Shown: one piece after another, positions 36,701-50,000 of the stretch | How positions within the stretch are numbered: position 1 is the stretch's first letter | Layout of the letters: every line of letters starts with the position of its first letter | Origin: Coffea arabica | Taxonomy: Eukaryota; Streptophyta; Magnoliopsida; Gentianales; Rubiaceae | Direction: 5' to 3' | Length of the DNA stretch: 64,000 nucleotides | Assembly: GCF_036785885.1 (NCBI RefSeq) | Contig: NC_092326.1 | Span: forward strand, 42,246,287 to 42,310,286 | Position numbers and translations under genes: made by a program | The notes under the pieces: model-generated | Databases searched by the model: none | What the model saw: only the letters and a program-made list of their open reading frames with translations | What the model was told of the DNA's origin: nothing

Positions 36701-39700
36701 TAAATATTACTACTGATTACATGGAAAGCCTCTTGATATACATGTATAATTACTGTCTGCTATGTTGACTTTTCCTTTTTGGATTTTGTACGAGTTGTTA
36801 ATACATACGTACAAGATCACTGTGAAGGTCCTCTTATTACTTTCTCCTTCATGTGCCTTCCTGATTCTGTCTATCATCTGGTGCAGTCTCTAAAATACTG
36901 CACCTTTAACAATTTTATTTACATGCATTATCCTATCTTCAGTAACACACTGTTTGAAACCAATAAATTTTCCTTACATCTCCTGGAAAAGTCCTTTCAT
37001 AATGCTTAGGATGTTCTACAAGTGGAAGATTGATGGGATAATTCTACTATTTCTTAGCCATTTTGGCAATATCTATCAGGAGGATCATTTTATCAATTAT
37101 TTGAGGCCTGATGTTCGGATAGTGAAGGAGCTTCCAAAGCAGTTAAAATCATTAGATCTGGATGCTATTGGCAGTGTGGTTAGTTTCTTATCCTGTCAAC
37201 TCTAGACAATGTTTCCTATGTATAATATAATTCCAAATGCTTATAGATGTTGTTGCTTGAAACTCTGGTCTAAAATTGTTCAGGTCTCAGATGCTGATAT
37301 AGTGAAAGAAGCCAAGCCAGGTTTTTACAAAAAGTACATCCTTCCCATTTTACATCTTAATCGAGTTGTACATTTTGTTGGATTTGGGAATCGCTTGGCA
37401 TCTGACCCTATACCATTTAAGGTGCAGGTAAAATTATAGGCTCTTGACATTTATTGCTTGTCGACCTAGGATTAGCTTGGCAATGAATCCATGGAATGCC
37501 AACCTTTTGCACTTCTTTTTTTGCGTTTCTTTCCTACCTTGCTTCCTAATTTAAGGGCTTCATCTAGAGACTTCGATGCAGATGTAATTTTCATGCACTG
37601 AGATTTGTACCTAAAATACAAGAAACTGGAGCTTTGCTGATTCAACGAATGCGTCAAAATATGTCTCGACTGGGGCCGTTGGATAAACACCTTCTTGGTC
37701 CCTTGGCAGAACCCAAAAAGAAGGGGCAAAGATCTCATTCAACCAAAGCTTCCAGATATTTAGCTTTGCATCTCAGATTTGAAATTGACATGGTGGCACA
37801 TTCTTTATGCGAATTTGGTGGGGGTAAAGAAGAACAGAAAGAATTGGAAGCTTATCGTGAAAAACACTTCCCTGCCTTGATAGAGCTAAAGAAGACTCAA
37901 AAGTATGCCATACTCAATTCTTCTTACATATCTGGTCTGAGTAAATCAGTTATTAGATTATGTTTGATCCATGACGTGTCATGGTATTCACATCTTTTCA
38001 ATAGCTCAAGTGCTTAACCTGTTTTTCCTTTATCCATTTTGATGTACTGTCAAGGTGGTTAGAATCTGTGGAGTATGAAACTGTTTGTTGAACGGGTGTC
38101 ACTCTCTTTTTTTTGAATAGGCATCACTGGTTAAGTGAGACAACTAGTTGGCAGTATTCATAAGGTTTTGGCTGTATGTGTTAAAAGGTTTGCACATTTA
38201 AATGGCCAGCAAGTATACAAGTGTGACCTTTAATTGACTGTTATTTTGCTGAAATTGTGTGCATAACTATTTAAGATTTGGTGTACAATGCAGAGTTTGC
38301 ATACAAAGATGAAGAAGCAAATTTACAGTGAGGAAATTGGATAGAGGACTAGGAAAGTGGGATTCCCAAGGCTTTACATCTAATAGTGAGGACTTGCATT
38401 TGTGGAAACATTTTTCATCACATGATCTGCCTTAAAACTGATATAGAAAGCACCTTTATGATGGACTTGGGGACGAAGGGTATTCTCTCCAAGTAAAAGT
38501 TAAACGTCCACAAGAAATTGATTGCAAAATTTTGATGGTATTGACTCCACATGGCTGCTCTTAAACGCCTTACTGCTCTTTGACTACACTATAACGAAGC
38601 CAAAATTGCATTTTGACTAGAACATTCTACTGGTGAAACCTGTAGACAAACTTTTTAAATTGCACTTTGAATTAAAAAATTGAGGATGGAATAGGGAACC
38701 CAACTTTAAGATCCTAAATATCTTCACTTTTTTTCTGCATAGGTGAATTATGTACACAAATGATGAGTATTTTCATTGATGTCTGCTTTGTTTTTCCTAA
38801 ATTTTTGTAGATTACCTTCCATGGCTGCTCTCAGAGAAGAAGGATTATGCCCATTGATGCCTGAGGAAACGGTGCTTATGCTTGCAGCCCTTGGTTTCAA
38901 CCGAAAAACGCGCATTTATCTGGCAGGAGCACATATTTACGGAGGGAAGTCAAGATTGACTGCATTAACTACCTTGTTTCCTAATCTGGTTACTAAAGAG
39001 AACCTGCTCTCGTCAGCTGAAATTGAACCATTTGCAAATTTTTCATCTCAGGTAAACTTTTATCTTGCCATTAGCATTTGAGATCTAGCCAGTTAGTTTG
39101 ACAAGGCATCTCCAAATAGTGTCATACCTCTTCTTTCTGTATTGCCGGAAAGTTGTTACTTGCTAACGGTGTATGCTATTTCTAATGTAAAATTTGGTTG
39201 TTAAACCCCTTTTAAACACTTCTGCAAAACAGAATTGCAGATGGGTATGCAGAAAGCTAATCATAGAAGTAATCAACTTTTGTTTGGAAGTAGGTTACCA
39301 GCTCAAATTAACATAAAACACTGAATTTCTTATTTAACCTTCCGGCTTGAGGAGTGACATGATGACCTGACCGTGGAGTAGCTACTGTTGGATTTTGTGC
39401 ATTTCAACAAAAGAATGTAGTCTATTTACATATATTTTTCAATCTGCATCTTTCAGTTGTTGAATGGCTTGTTACTTGAAAATTTATTTGCAGTTAGCAG
39501 CACTGGACTTTATCACTTGCACAGCTGCAGACAATTTTGCCATGACAGACTCGGGGAGTCAATTTTCATCGTTGGTATCTGGTTACAGAATCTATTATGG
39601 TGGGGGAGAAATGCCAACAATTCGGCCAAACAAACGCAGGCTTGCTGACATATTTGTTAAGAACAACACGATAGAGTGGAGCGTGTTTGAGAAAAGAGTA

Positions 39701-39805
39701 AGGAAGGCTGTGAGACAAACCAAAAGGGTTTTCTCACGTCCTACTGGTCGGAGTGTGTATAGATATCCACGGTGTCTAGAGTGTATGTGCAGTGACCAGC
39801 CCTGA
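33791..39805 (+). CDS. O-fucosyltransferase-like protein (GT106/DUF246 family)
   Basis: Type II membrane protein of the plant O-fucosyltransferase family, expected in the Golgi; many members act in cell-wall or glycoprotein glycosylation, and the substrate cannot be read from sequence. Ten exons: 33791-34165, 35827-35916, 36138-36234, 36372-36433, 36611-36699, 37058-37178, 37284-37427, 37568-37902, 38811-39051, 39494-39805; 1866 nt, 621 aa. A Ser-rich cytosolic tail (1-70) is followed by KRWRGWCQRRG and a transmembrane helix (about 79-99). The lumenal domain carries the family blocks GYIMVTANGGINQQRVAICNAV, ATLVLPGLMYSSVWRD, FGNIYQEDHFI, GFGNRLASDP, ALHLRFEIDMVAHSLC, RIYLAGAHIYGG and AALDFITCTAADNFAMTDSG. 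Start at 33791 is the first ATG of the frame. Exon 3 has unusual flanks (see findings). Confidence 0.9.
35981..36120 (+). mobile_element. tRNA-derived SINE-like insertion in intron 2 of the O-fucosyltransferase
   Basis: Contains an A-box-like CAGTGGTTGGGGAAAGGC and, about 35 bp on, a B-box-like GGTTTGAATCCTGGGCC, the RNA polymerase III promoter pair of tRNA-derived SINEs. It ends in an A/AT-rich tail. Flanking sequence TAAATGCT (35973-35980) resembles ATAATGCT (36121-36128), an imperfect candidate target duplication. Orientation is the same as the host gene. Confidence 0.65.
36235..36276. repeat. (CT)n(CA)n microsatellite abutting a splice donor
   Basis: GTCTCTCTC... followed by ACAAACACACACAC... 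starts exactly at the donor dinucleotide of exon 3 of the O-fucosyltransferase gene, so the first ~40 bp of the intron are simple repeat. Confidence 0.85.
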
Positions 39806-40536
39806 TGTACTTTTTGGCGACTTTCTGTCAGCATTTAGGCAGTGTATTTGTAGGTAAAACATTCTTTCGTAAACATTCTTTTGGGCTTTTGATATCAGAT
39901 TTTACTGGAGGTCCAAGAATAGAGGTTGATTCAGTGTACAAATATAAAACAAACTGCAAATTGAGAAAAGTGGACTATTTATTGCTTTCGATTCCTCAAG
40001 GACTCGGGTGGAAATTTGGCCTGGCCCGTTCAGGGCAAGGTAAAAGTATTCCTTTGGTTCGTCAGATGCTGGTTACGTTTGCTTTATGACTTCAATAAAG
40101 TCCGCCTTACGAGCCTTAAAACTGTCAATTGAACAATCAGACAAAGATGACCTTCCAGTCTTGAGGGAAAGGAAACGCCATAGACAGTATATTTTGTTCA
40201 ACAAGGAGACGCTGTCAATCCTTTGACATTTTTATTAGCTGGAGGCTCTTGAATCCACACTTCAAATATTTAGCATGACATGAAAGCCCCTAGCATTCAA
40301 TGCGCCAAAAGTAAGAATCAAGAATTATGGGTTGATGTTGCGTGGAAATTTTTGTACTAGTACGTAGCCCACAAAACAGATTTTGTAACAGGATCACTGC
40401 TCTCCAACTACATAAAACAAAAATTTCAGAACGGGAGTAAACTCATTGGAATGCATAGGGGGGGTTCCTTATTGAGGGGGGAAAAAATAAAACTATTTGT
40501 CCAACGATACGGACTTAACATTTATTGATTTCAAAC
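39806..40536. other. Convergent 3' flanks, O-fucosyltransferase / subtilase
   Basis: About 730 bp between the stop codons of two convergent genes. No exon seen; probably two 3' UTRs. AATAAAG at about 40094 is a possible poly(A) signal for the plus-strand gene. Confidence 0.5.
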
Positions 40537-43500
40537 TTAAGATAACGAAACAGGCAATACAGACAATGGGATTCTCGCAATATGATCCAGACTTCCTGTC
40601 AAAACAATTTCACCAAAGCTGAAGTCATCGAGTGCTTGAGTCACATTGAGTCTTATTTCCAGGTCTTGTATTCCTTGAGGGGCCACCCTAAACCAGGGCG
40701 GATGGATATCGATCATCACTCCAACTGGTGGTAGCACACCGCATACATAAGTCTCCGGTTTGCTTGCCACATTCGTCACTCTCCTGTGTACTGTTCTTGA
40801 TCCTGAAAGGGCTGTTATCGTCACTGAAGCCAGGTTGAGGTCAGCTGGGCTTCCAAAAGAGGAAGTACACGGTCCTCCAGTAGCCGTTCTAATCGATGCT
40901 GGATCCAGGTTTGGAAGAGAGCACAAGAAACTAATGTAGTCTTCGTATCCTGTTTCATGACCATGCATGCATGAAAACGAATTAATGCAGCTGCCGGGAG
41001 CCAGAAAACGAGATTTTCTTCCTATTGAACAGTGGAAATAATTATGTCCCTTGTGATCTTACCAGCAGAGAAAACAAGCCCTGGATCCATAGCACGACTG
41101 GGATTGACATGGCCAGCACCAAAACCAAATGGAGCAGCAGTATACAAGCTATCAATTTCAAATCCATGAGCCATTATCTGATCTCCCTGATTGTCATATT
41201 TTGTTGCAGTGGTTGACATTGCTGAAGCAATCATGGATGGAGTCCATTTAGGATTATTTTGCTTGATGAGCGCAGCTATGCCTGAAATGTGAGGTGTCGC
41301 CATGCTAGTACCAGATATTAGAGCAAAATTTTGTCCTGAAAATCGTTAAGCTATATCATGTTCGGGTTAAAAAAAAAAACTTGGTTATCTTTATGCGAGA
41401 ATGATCAAAACTATGGAACTAAATAGAGCTTGAAAAGGTGAACTCATGTAGTACCAGCTAGCATGGGATCTGAAGCACTCAATGGGCTCCAAGCTGCCCA
41501 AATTTGATGCCCTGGAGCCAAAATATCTGGCTTAAGCACATCAGTAGGATTCTTTCGTTGGTCTATGTAATCAGGACCCCTTGCGGAGAATCTGCTGACA
41601 GTAGGTGCACGTCCCATGCAAGCAGCAGTCCTTCCCTCACCTATTGCTGCTCTTCCGCTGTAACTGATTACCAATCCTCTCTTATCACGACTAGTTTGCT
41701 CTTCGTAGTATTGGGATATAAGCTACAAGGGAACGTCATTTGATTCATCATAATTCAAGTTGCAATAATATTCTCTGGAAATATTAATTTGCATGTAAAA
41801 TTTGCATACAAGTGCATCACTTGTTCTTGGGATCATTATGCCAGGAACAGAGAATGGAATAGGTTCAGCTATAAAGTCTCCATATCTTGGGTTTGCAACA
41901 AGCACAAAACCTACGAAACCAAGAACTTTTGCTGTGTTTATGATGGCTGTAAGGTTTGAAGTTCCATTGTAAAAGCCGTCTGAGAATGTGCAGATCACCA
42001 CACTTCCTAGCACCACAGCAGGATCTAGTGCCTCAGGATATTGGCATTCTTCTATATACTGTGAAATCCTAGGAAAGTTTCCATTCCTAATTACTGCATC
42101 TTTCGCTAAGATCAGCCTATGTTGAAGTAATCCTTGTCCAGAACTCGGACCTAGAAAGAGAACTAAGAAATTCAATAATTACCAAAAAAAAAGAGAGAAA
42201 AAAAGATAGAAGGATACAATTCACTTCTGGTACTACTAAGAGCACCAGAAGTATTTACCTGATAGTCCCACACCACCAATTTTTTGACCATTGCCTAAAA
42301 TAAGAGTGCCAGGGTAACTTCTGTCAGTATCTGAAGCAGCCACACCAACTGTCCAAGGGCTATATGACACCACAGTATAAGGACCGGGACCTCCATTACC
42401 CACAGCTTGAATGACCAGAATTCCAGCCTTGTTTGCTGCCAACATGAAGATTTCGAACGTGCCTAGAAATGTTATCGCATCTTCTGGTGGTTGGTCTGGT
42501 CCTATGGAGAGTGTTAGAATATGCACTCCATCCAAAACGGCCTGCAACAGTCAATCAAGTTAAAATCTAAAGTTCAATGAGAATCTCAGCTTACCACTCG
42601 CTACACACACACACACACACACATTCATCTGTGCTTAATGAAATACATAGAGTCGGTGATTACTTGGTCAATTGCTGCAAGTACATCTGTTAGAACTCCC
42701 ACGCTTGGATAAATAGCTTTGTACACTGCAATACTGAAAAGTATAAAAGCCTGTAATAAGAGTCCAATATTAAAAACATCAATAACCTAGTAATCCTGCT
42801 CTAACCATTCCGATTTGCGTGAGAAATGTTAAGGGCCTTGTAATAATGGCGTCATTTAGTTTAAATAGGTTACTTGGTTGAGAGTTCATGGCCTTTATTC
42901 CTCATCTTACGACAAGGGTTAGATTCTCATTCATTCTCATCATCTCCTTTCCCCATAGGCTTCCTGCTTATTTCTTCCCACCACACTACAAATGCACTCT
43001 TAAATTTGTATCACTTTCTCACTTTGCACGTAAATTTTAATTTTAAACACTTTGCATCCTCTAATCTTAAGCTTGTCCCATTTGAATCCAATGAATAATT
43101 ACGTTTGCAAAATTAATGAAATTAAGGAGGGCAAAAATTAATAATAATGTGCTGTCTTATTCTAATTGTGATCCCTTAGCTTTTTTGTGACCATTTTTAG
43201 TACACTGTCATTAATTTATATAATCATAATCACTGCTATTATTTAAAAAATTAATGAGATAAAAAATGATGTAAATTAATGATAATGTATTTTTTTTTTA
43301 ATTTTTGCTACAATACCTTAGTATTTTTTACCACTTTCAACACGCTGTCTTTGATTTGTTGGGTACTTTATGATGTTAATTTTTTTAAAGTTGTCATTGA
43401 TTGGATTTGGATGGAACAAACTTGAGAGTCTAGAGTGTAAAGTGTCCAAAATTAAGAATTTAGGGTGTAAAGCATCTAAAATTAAAATTTTGGGAGCAAA

Positions 43501-43543
43501 GTAAAAAAGTGATTTAAGTTCAGGGGTGCAAAGTGAAGTTAAT

Positions 43544-43578
<35 letters not shown>

Positions 43579-44841
43579 CACCCTACCGTGCACGCGGGGC
43601 CATGCCACTGGCTTTTCCGTAGTAGAATCCATCAACTACAACTGGAACTCCAAAGTTTCCAGCGGCAATTGAAGCCACATGACTGCAAAAGAGAAGATAT
43701 ATTTTCCCGTTAAGTAACGGGAAATTCTTGTGTTCATGCATGATCAGCAATAAGTAGCAAATTAGTCTTGAAATGCAAAAATTTCTTTCTTGAATTCGAG
43801 AAACTGTAACGATCAGTTTCACTGTACCTTCCATGTCCTGCAGCATCAAAGGGTGATAGGAAATCCATTGAGGCATTAAGCGCAGTAGCTGCTTGTGCTC
43901 CAGCTGAGAAAAACCTAGCAGAAACTATTTTACCATTGCAGGAAGTCTCAGGAAACAGAGGACCACTCTCACAAGTCCCCGAAAAACGAGGAAGTTCTGA
44001 TATATAAGGATTGGTTGGGTCACCAGCAAAGCTGGGGTGAAGAGGGTCGATGCCCGAGTCCACGAAACCGATCACAGTTCCTTCACCAGCATTTCGATCT
44101 CCTCCTTCCTGAGTCCAAACCGCTGGCAACCCTAAGAATTGTGGTGTATAAGTTGTCATTAATTTGGCTCTCCTGTCTCTCTCTACAATCTTAACCCCAG
44201 GAGCTTTCTTTATTCTCTCAACCTGATTTTAGAAGAAAAAAATATTTTTTACCCCAATTGTCAGTTAAAGCCGAACAAGAGACAATGCATAAAAGTAGTG
44301 AGAAAAATTGAGCACTAACGATGATATAATCTTCAGGGTTTTACCTGAGATGGGCTAGTATGGACTGCGAATCCATTAACAATGTTTTTAAAGCTGTAAA
44401 GCTTGGTGTAGCTTCCTGCGTCTAAAGCAGTTTGAAGAAGCTGATCATGGGAGTCGATCAGGTGCTTTGCATGAGACTTGGAGGCCTCACTAGTATTTCA
44501 AACAAGAATAGAACGAATTAGTTTCCCATATAACATTTTCAAATATAGAGAACTTGACTACGTGGGAGGCTGATCAGGAAACTATTTTAATCTTCCATGA
44601 TTTATTTTAGATATGTAAACCAAAAGGCACAGAGAAATTATTACCTGTTGGGATCGGATCCTTCTCCTTTCTCAGTTGGCATTGTACCAGAATTTTTTTG
44701 ATGATGAAATACAACCGGCTCACCTTCCATTAGAACTATGTATATGTCGCGCTCTTCTGCAATGCATGATATAGCAATCACAAAAGTGAGAAGTTTTCTA
44801 GTCAGAGATGAAATCCAGACAGCTCTCCTACTTCTTGCCAT
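40537..44841 (-). CDS. Subtilisin-like serine protease (SBT2-type subtilase)
   Basis: Secreted or vacuolar proprotein endopeptidase of the plant S8 family. Ten exons: 44841-44645, 44489-44345, 44222-43828, 43682-43587, 42733-42664, 42541-42259, 42150-41810, 41722-41455, 41335-41063, 40949-40537; 2481 nt, 826 aa. Signal peptide at 1-30, then the I9 prodomain beginning DIYIVLMEGEP and ending near the VERDRRAKLMTTYTP processing region. The catalytic triad is complete: Asp169 (FVDSGIDPLHPSF), His244 (GHGSHVAS, spanning an intron) and Ser609 (SGTSMATPH). The oxyanion Asn is Asn350 (QAVGNGGPGP). A PA-type insert and a C-terminal fibronectin-III-like domain (HRRVTNV, APQGIQDLEIRLNVTQ) follow family order. 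The intron-rich structure and MEGEP prodomain start fit the SBT2 clade rather than the mostly intronless SBT1. Met 44841 is chosen (signal peptide follows); Met 44868 is upstream in frame. Exons 1, 2 and part of 3 lie inside the duplicated block. Confidence 0.9.
43545..43575. repeat. (TA)n microsatellite in subtilase intron 4
   Basis: A run of TA dinucleotides beginning just 12 bp downstream of the donor of exon 4 (the donor reads out at 43586), so it occupies the start of that intron. Confidence 0.9.
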
Positions 44842-45947
44842 GATTAGGCAACAGTGCTCAGAATCCAAAGCTGCGTTTAGGGTTTCATTATCCCTGGAAA
44901 ATTAATGTACCCTCTCTCTTACAAGCCATGCAAAGCCAAAATTGTAATCGCATGGTTGGCGTGAAACAAAGCTGTTTTAGCAAGCTTTTCAGCTGATCTT
45001 AATGAAACCGACTGTTACTTTTTTTCTGCTTTCCACTATTTTTGTTCAAATTCTAGACAGAAAAACTGTTGCTGAGCTGTGTTTATTGTCGTCTACCCGT
45101 GTTATTGCTCCCTGTTCACGCTAGCCAACCTTGCAAGTCCTACATACACTGCAAATCAGCAACATAGATCCAGTTCAAGACCCCTTTTCCGAAAGCCACT
45201 TGGCTCTTGTTGCAGGAGTCGGCACCGTAGCATTATATCCTGATCGATTAAATATTATGTCATTTTGCTTCCGCTGATTCGCTGCTCATGTAGCTGAGCT
45301 TGATATTCCACGGTCTTTAGCCAGCCTTTAATAGTGTTTTATCGGGTTATTTAAGATCCTCTGATCATAAAATCAAGGGGCAGTCGTCTTTGATAGGTGA
45401 TAGATGCAGCTATTTTTTATCACCTAAATGAACAGGATTAATTGCTAGCCAACATCCTTTTATGGCGTACAAGCAGCACTCCTTCCGCAGCTTGGAATAA
45501 TTATATGGTCGTGTAGAGAAGGAAATGAATCAAAATTCTGCTGATCTTCCATCTAGCAGCAGAATCAACTACCACTGCAAGAGTCAATTACTCATGAAGC
45601 ATAAAACCTAATGAAGGTCCTCCCAACGATCATATGCATATTTAACCTATGCAAAGATAGTAACAATCCAAATTCTTTGCTTGACACTGAAGATTCAAAA
45701 CCAAAGTTAATTTATCTAAAATTTTGTTTCAGATTTTCAACAGCAGAAGCATCATTCTGAGCGCATCACAAGCTACAACAAAACCATCTACCAATATGCA
45801 TGCAACCACGCATTCAGGAACTGACATAATATATCCACTACAAATAGACACATGTTCTAATCTTCTACGCTATACAACATCACAACAACATCAGATTTAT
45901 GAAAACTGGCAATCCCTCCAACCAGCAACGTTGTGCTTCCCCCCGGC
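44842..45947. other. Subtilase promoter / BAH-PHD 3' flank
   Basis: About 1.1 kb with no exon. It is alignable by eye to 56650-58458 in block B, which is longer because of insertions there. Confidence 0.6.
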
Positions 45948-47054
45948 TTACTTCTTCCGCCGTTTCCGTTCCACCTGTAAGAAATCAGAGGCTTTATTAA
46001 TATTCGAAAGAGATCAATAACAAAAATTATATTCCTTAAATGTTAGATGAATTAAAAGAAAAAGCATAAACTTAACTATTCCCGCCACATGCATTCCAAT
46101 ACAACCGGGAGGAAAATTTTCCTATGATACCAGTGAACTTGCAAACGCTCTTGTGACAAAAGTAATCATACATTCGAGTAGGGTTGTTATAATTTCTAGA
46201 ACATTGCCTTGGCACAGCCCAATGTCAATAAACAAACTGCTGCATATGACATGCGTTTTTTTTCACCTACACTACAATTCTTTGTCAGATGTTACACACT
46301 TCTGTCCAATTAATAAGACAAAAGAATTTACTGCCAGTGCAAACCAATAAGTAAGAAAAAATTCCATCAGACCCATTACCAGCATTGAGCTACTTCCAGA
46401 CAGTTTCTGTCATACAGACAATAGAAAATATAGAATACTGGACAAACTTTAAACTGGAGATTTTGCAAGGGTCAGATTCAGTGTTAAACAGTAAGGTAGC
46501 ATGTAATCCAAGGACCAAACACTAAAGATCAAGCACTAAACATGACAGCATTTTTTACAAATATTCATACAAAACATATTCAAGAGGTGATTGAGACCTT
46601 CTAAAAGAGTCAGGTGATATAGTCCTAAAGAAAGAAGTAATTCCATTCGTAACTATACTTTTCTTCTTTCTTCTTCTTTTTCCTTATTTTTTTCCCCATT
46701 TAGCACATACTTGTACGTGCAGATGGTGCATATGATGGAACAGAAAGTTTTGCTGTTCAAAGGACCAATTTGAATGTTTGCCTGATCATATTCAGAAGAG
46801 ATACTTTCTCCAATAAAAATAAGCAATTTCCAACATTCACTTGCCCTAAATTTCTCTATGTAAATTGTAGAGGTGCTTTTGGTCACTAGGGAAAACATAA
46901 GGGTGGATGAACTAAACCTTTTCACATAATTTTCAACTCTGCCAGAAACCTATTTTCAAGACCACAACATCTTAAAAACTCTCTTTCCCTTTATGGTAGT
47001 TTGTACTCACCCTCCTATCTCAGAACATATCTGAGTCAATAATTTAACATAACC

Positions 47055-47090
<36 letters not shown>

Positions 47091-50000
47091 AAAAGAAACA
47101 TTCAGAAACTTTACCTGTATATACAGGTGTTGGTTCCTATTCTCTCTCTCAATAACACAGACACTGATACACACAAACCAACACACACACGAAGAATTTA
47201 TATCTCTATATGCAAGCACGAGTGCAGGTGTGCAGGACTTGTCTTCTACTTTGAAAGCTGAGAAGCCATTCCAACAATTTCTGTCTTTTCTCCAGCCAGT
47301 TGACCAAATATACTCATAATTTCTTTAGTAAAGTCCTTGGCAAAAGAAAAGTGTTAACCATGCCAACCCTTCCCATGAAGATGGGGAATAGAACCAAATT
47401 CTTAAAGGTCAACATCCATGATCATATGCTGGAGTAACTGCCCAACACAAGGAAAGGATGACATGGAAAACTTAAAAGAGTGTAAAACATTGACAGTCAA
47501 ATGGCTAGGAAACAGAAACATTTTATTGACTAAATTCTCCCCACCAAAAGTTCAATGGAGCATCATAGAAACAAAATTAAATTTAAAAAAAAAGATTGTA
47601 TTCGATTAGAAGTCACGTGCGAGGATGGTATTGACCTGAAACTAGTAGTAACTAGAAAAATTTCAATATGGTCAACAATCAGTGGATATTGGACAAATGT
47701 ACATTTATCATCAAACAGTAGGTGATAGAGCACGGTCTGTTGTTACATTTACTCTATGCAATCTTAAACTAACGTTGCCTTCAAGCAATTCATGTTTTTT
47801 GAAAAGTTCTAGACAGACAACTATATTTGGGCAAAATCTGCATATAATGAGCCTCACCTTTCCATTCATTATTGGAGACTCAGTTAATTTGGTCTGAGGC
47901 TTTTTCACATCAGCAGGTGCACAATCAGAACAAACAAACATATCCAATTGCTTTGCCTGTTCAATGCTCATCCCAACACAATCAGGATGAAACCTATCAA
48001 AGAATCAGATATTGTTGCTTAGAAAAATTAAGACTGGGGAGACTACAAGGTATAAAAGCAACTCAGAAAGGAATAAACAAATACTTTAGCAAAGGCTAGT
48101 TATTCCCACACTAGCACATAAAACTTTAATTATATATTCTTTCTTCACTTTGAGGTGGAGAGGGAATTTTTGCTGAAAAAAGGTGAACTACTCATGATAA
48201 AGAATGATGGGCAGTATTCCTCTCCAGAAATAAAAAAAGATGCTTCAAAAACATCATCTTTTTAACAATCTACATCTTGCAAATATGAAAACTCAAGGTG
48301 TATCATTAGCAAAAGATACCATTCTTCAAACAGCATTTAGTTCCTCCTCTTTGCTGAAAAGGAATAAAAAAGCAATCCTTATATCCCTATATGTTAAAGC
48401 CCTGCAATGCATACACAGTTGATAAAACCTTTCTCCCTTGTTTTCCCTATTGCAACTAGATCTAAGGGAGGGGAAGTCTCTTTCAGTGGCAGAAAGCATT
48501 TTTTCCGAGCTTCTTTATCTGAACAATTCAATTACACCCTGAAAATTCGAGGTCCAACTAATACAACTACAACCACAAATGAATCAATAGAAGCACAAGA
48601 GAAAGTTGGTGAGTAATACCAGTCTTTGCACCCATCGCATTGCACCATCAGATCATCAGGGTTATATGGCATCTCGCATTTGCAGTACCTTCATTATGAA
48701 CCACAAAAGAGTGCTTAGTAACTAAAGGAAAGATAATCTTAAAACTATACCAGGCACACACATAAAATACTCACACTGCAATACGGTCAGGAAGAAAAGC
48801 ACCAGTAGCAGCTTTATACTCGAATCGGCAATAGTAATCTTCAGGCGTTACATTTTCAAGTTTGGTATAATTTTTGAAAGTATGGACAATGCACTTCCCT
48901 TCAATAGTATCGGCACTCTGAACATCCAAATGGTCTGACAAGAATAACTCCTTTGCTCCATGGAACTGCCTCCGCCCTCCAAGTGACTCCTCTGGCCTAT
49001 AATACCACCTTACTCGGACCTTGCAGTTGCTTCGATTATCAGCCTCAATCTTCTCAACACGTGCCACGTACGGGGCCTTATCAATTTCTGATGGGCGCAT
49101 CAACACACAATCCGCAGCTTCAAATCCACAAAAGAGAATGGTAAACAAACATCAATTACTAAACACATCAAAAAATTTTCCTTGACAAGGTTTCAGTTCC
49201 AATACAAAGCAAGGCGCCATAAATAATAAATCTATCCCACAACAAAAAAAATATCTCCATAGCCATCCATCCAGGACCAAGAGCCCATTAATATTTCAGT
49301 TACATTTTTCCCTTGGCTCAAACAAGAAAAGTACAGAATAAAACACTTGTTAATTACATGCTCCCAAATACACTGTCTCTATTACATGCATAAAAATGTC
49401 TGCATGTACTAAAGAGTGTCCTACATTACATTAGGAAGACAACCGGATAAGTGGCAAATGGATCTAAATATATCCAAACCAATTACAACCATTGACTTAA
49501 TGGATCTAAATGAATAGGATATATAATGGATAAATGAAAAACAATTATCCATTTATTTAACCAACTCCCCCAACACCTAAAACAACTAAATCCTCCTCTG
49601 TCATAGTCGATCCACAAGTACTCCAACTCCAACCCATAGGAAGCCTATGCAAAACAGATACCTAAACATGCACATGTATACACACCACTTAATTTCCATT
49701 TGCACCCTCTCCTCTCAGTCCTGGATTTCGAATCCATGATTCAAATGCTGCCGAATAGTAATTAAGAGCATTCTTCAAACAGGTTAAATGTCCAACGCAG
49801 TTCAAAGTACCTTGTATTTGCCCAATTGATTATATTCATCGTTCGGTAACTTGGCAAGCTTCAGCGCAGCCTTAAATTGCAAACTTATCATCATCCATGC
49901 TACTACCTCATTCGGGCCAACCAAAAAACATGCCCCAATTAATTCCTCTATTGGAGGTAAAAAATGACTTCAACTCCAAATTCAGATCTAGAATATGAAT

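Noticed and set aside
42870..42975. Second SINE-like A-box/B-box pair in a subtilase intron (GTTGAGAGTTCATGGCC ... GGGTTAGATTCTC)
   Set aside because: The boxes match only loosely and I found no tail or target duplication; not enough to call.
43318..43635. Minus-strand frame with a YIYIYI run
   Set aside because: Low-complexity translation of the (TA)n repeat and flanking intron.
48953..49144. Plus-strand frame present in both BAH-PHD copies (also 61233-61424)
   Set aside because: It is the antisense of the highly conserved BAH exon; conservation comes from the sense-strand protein.
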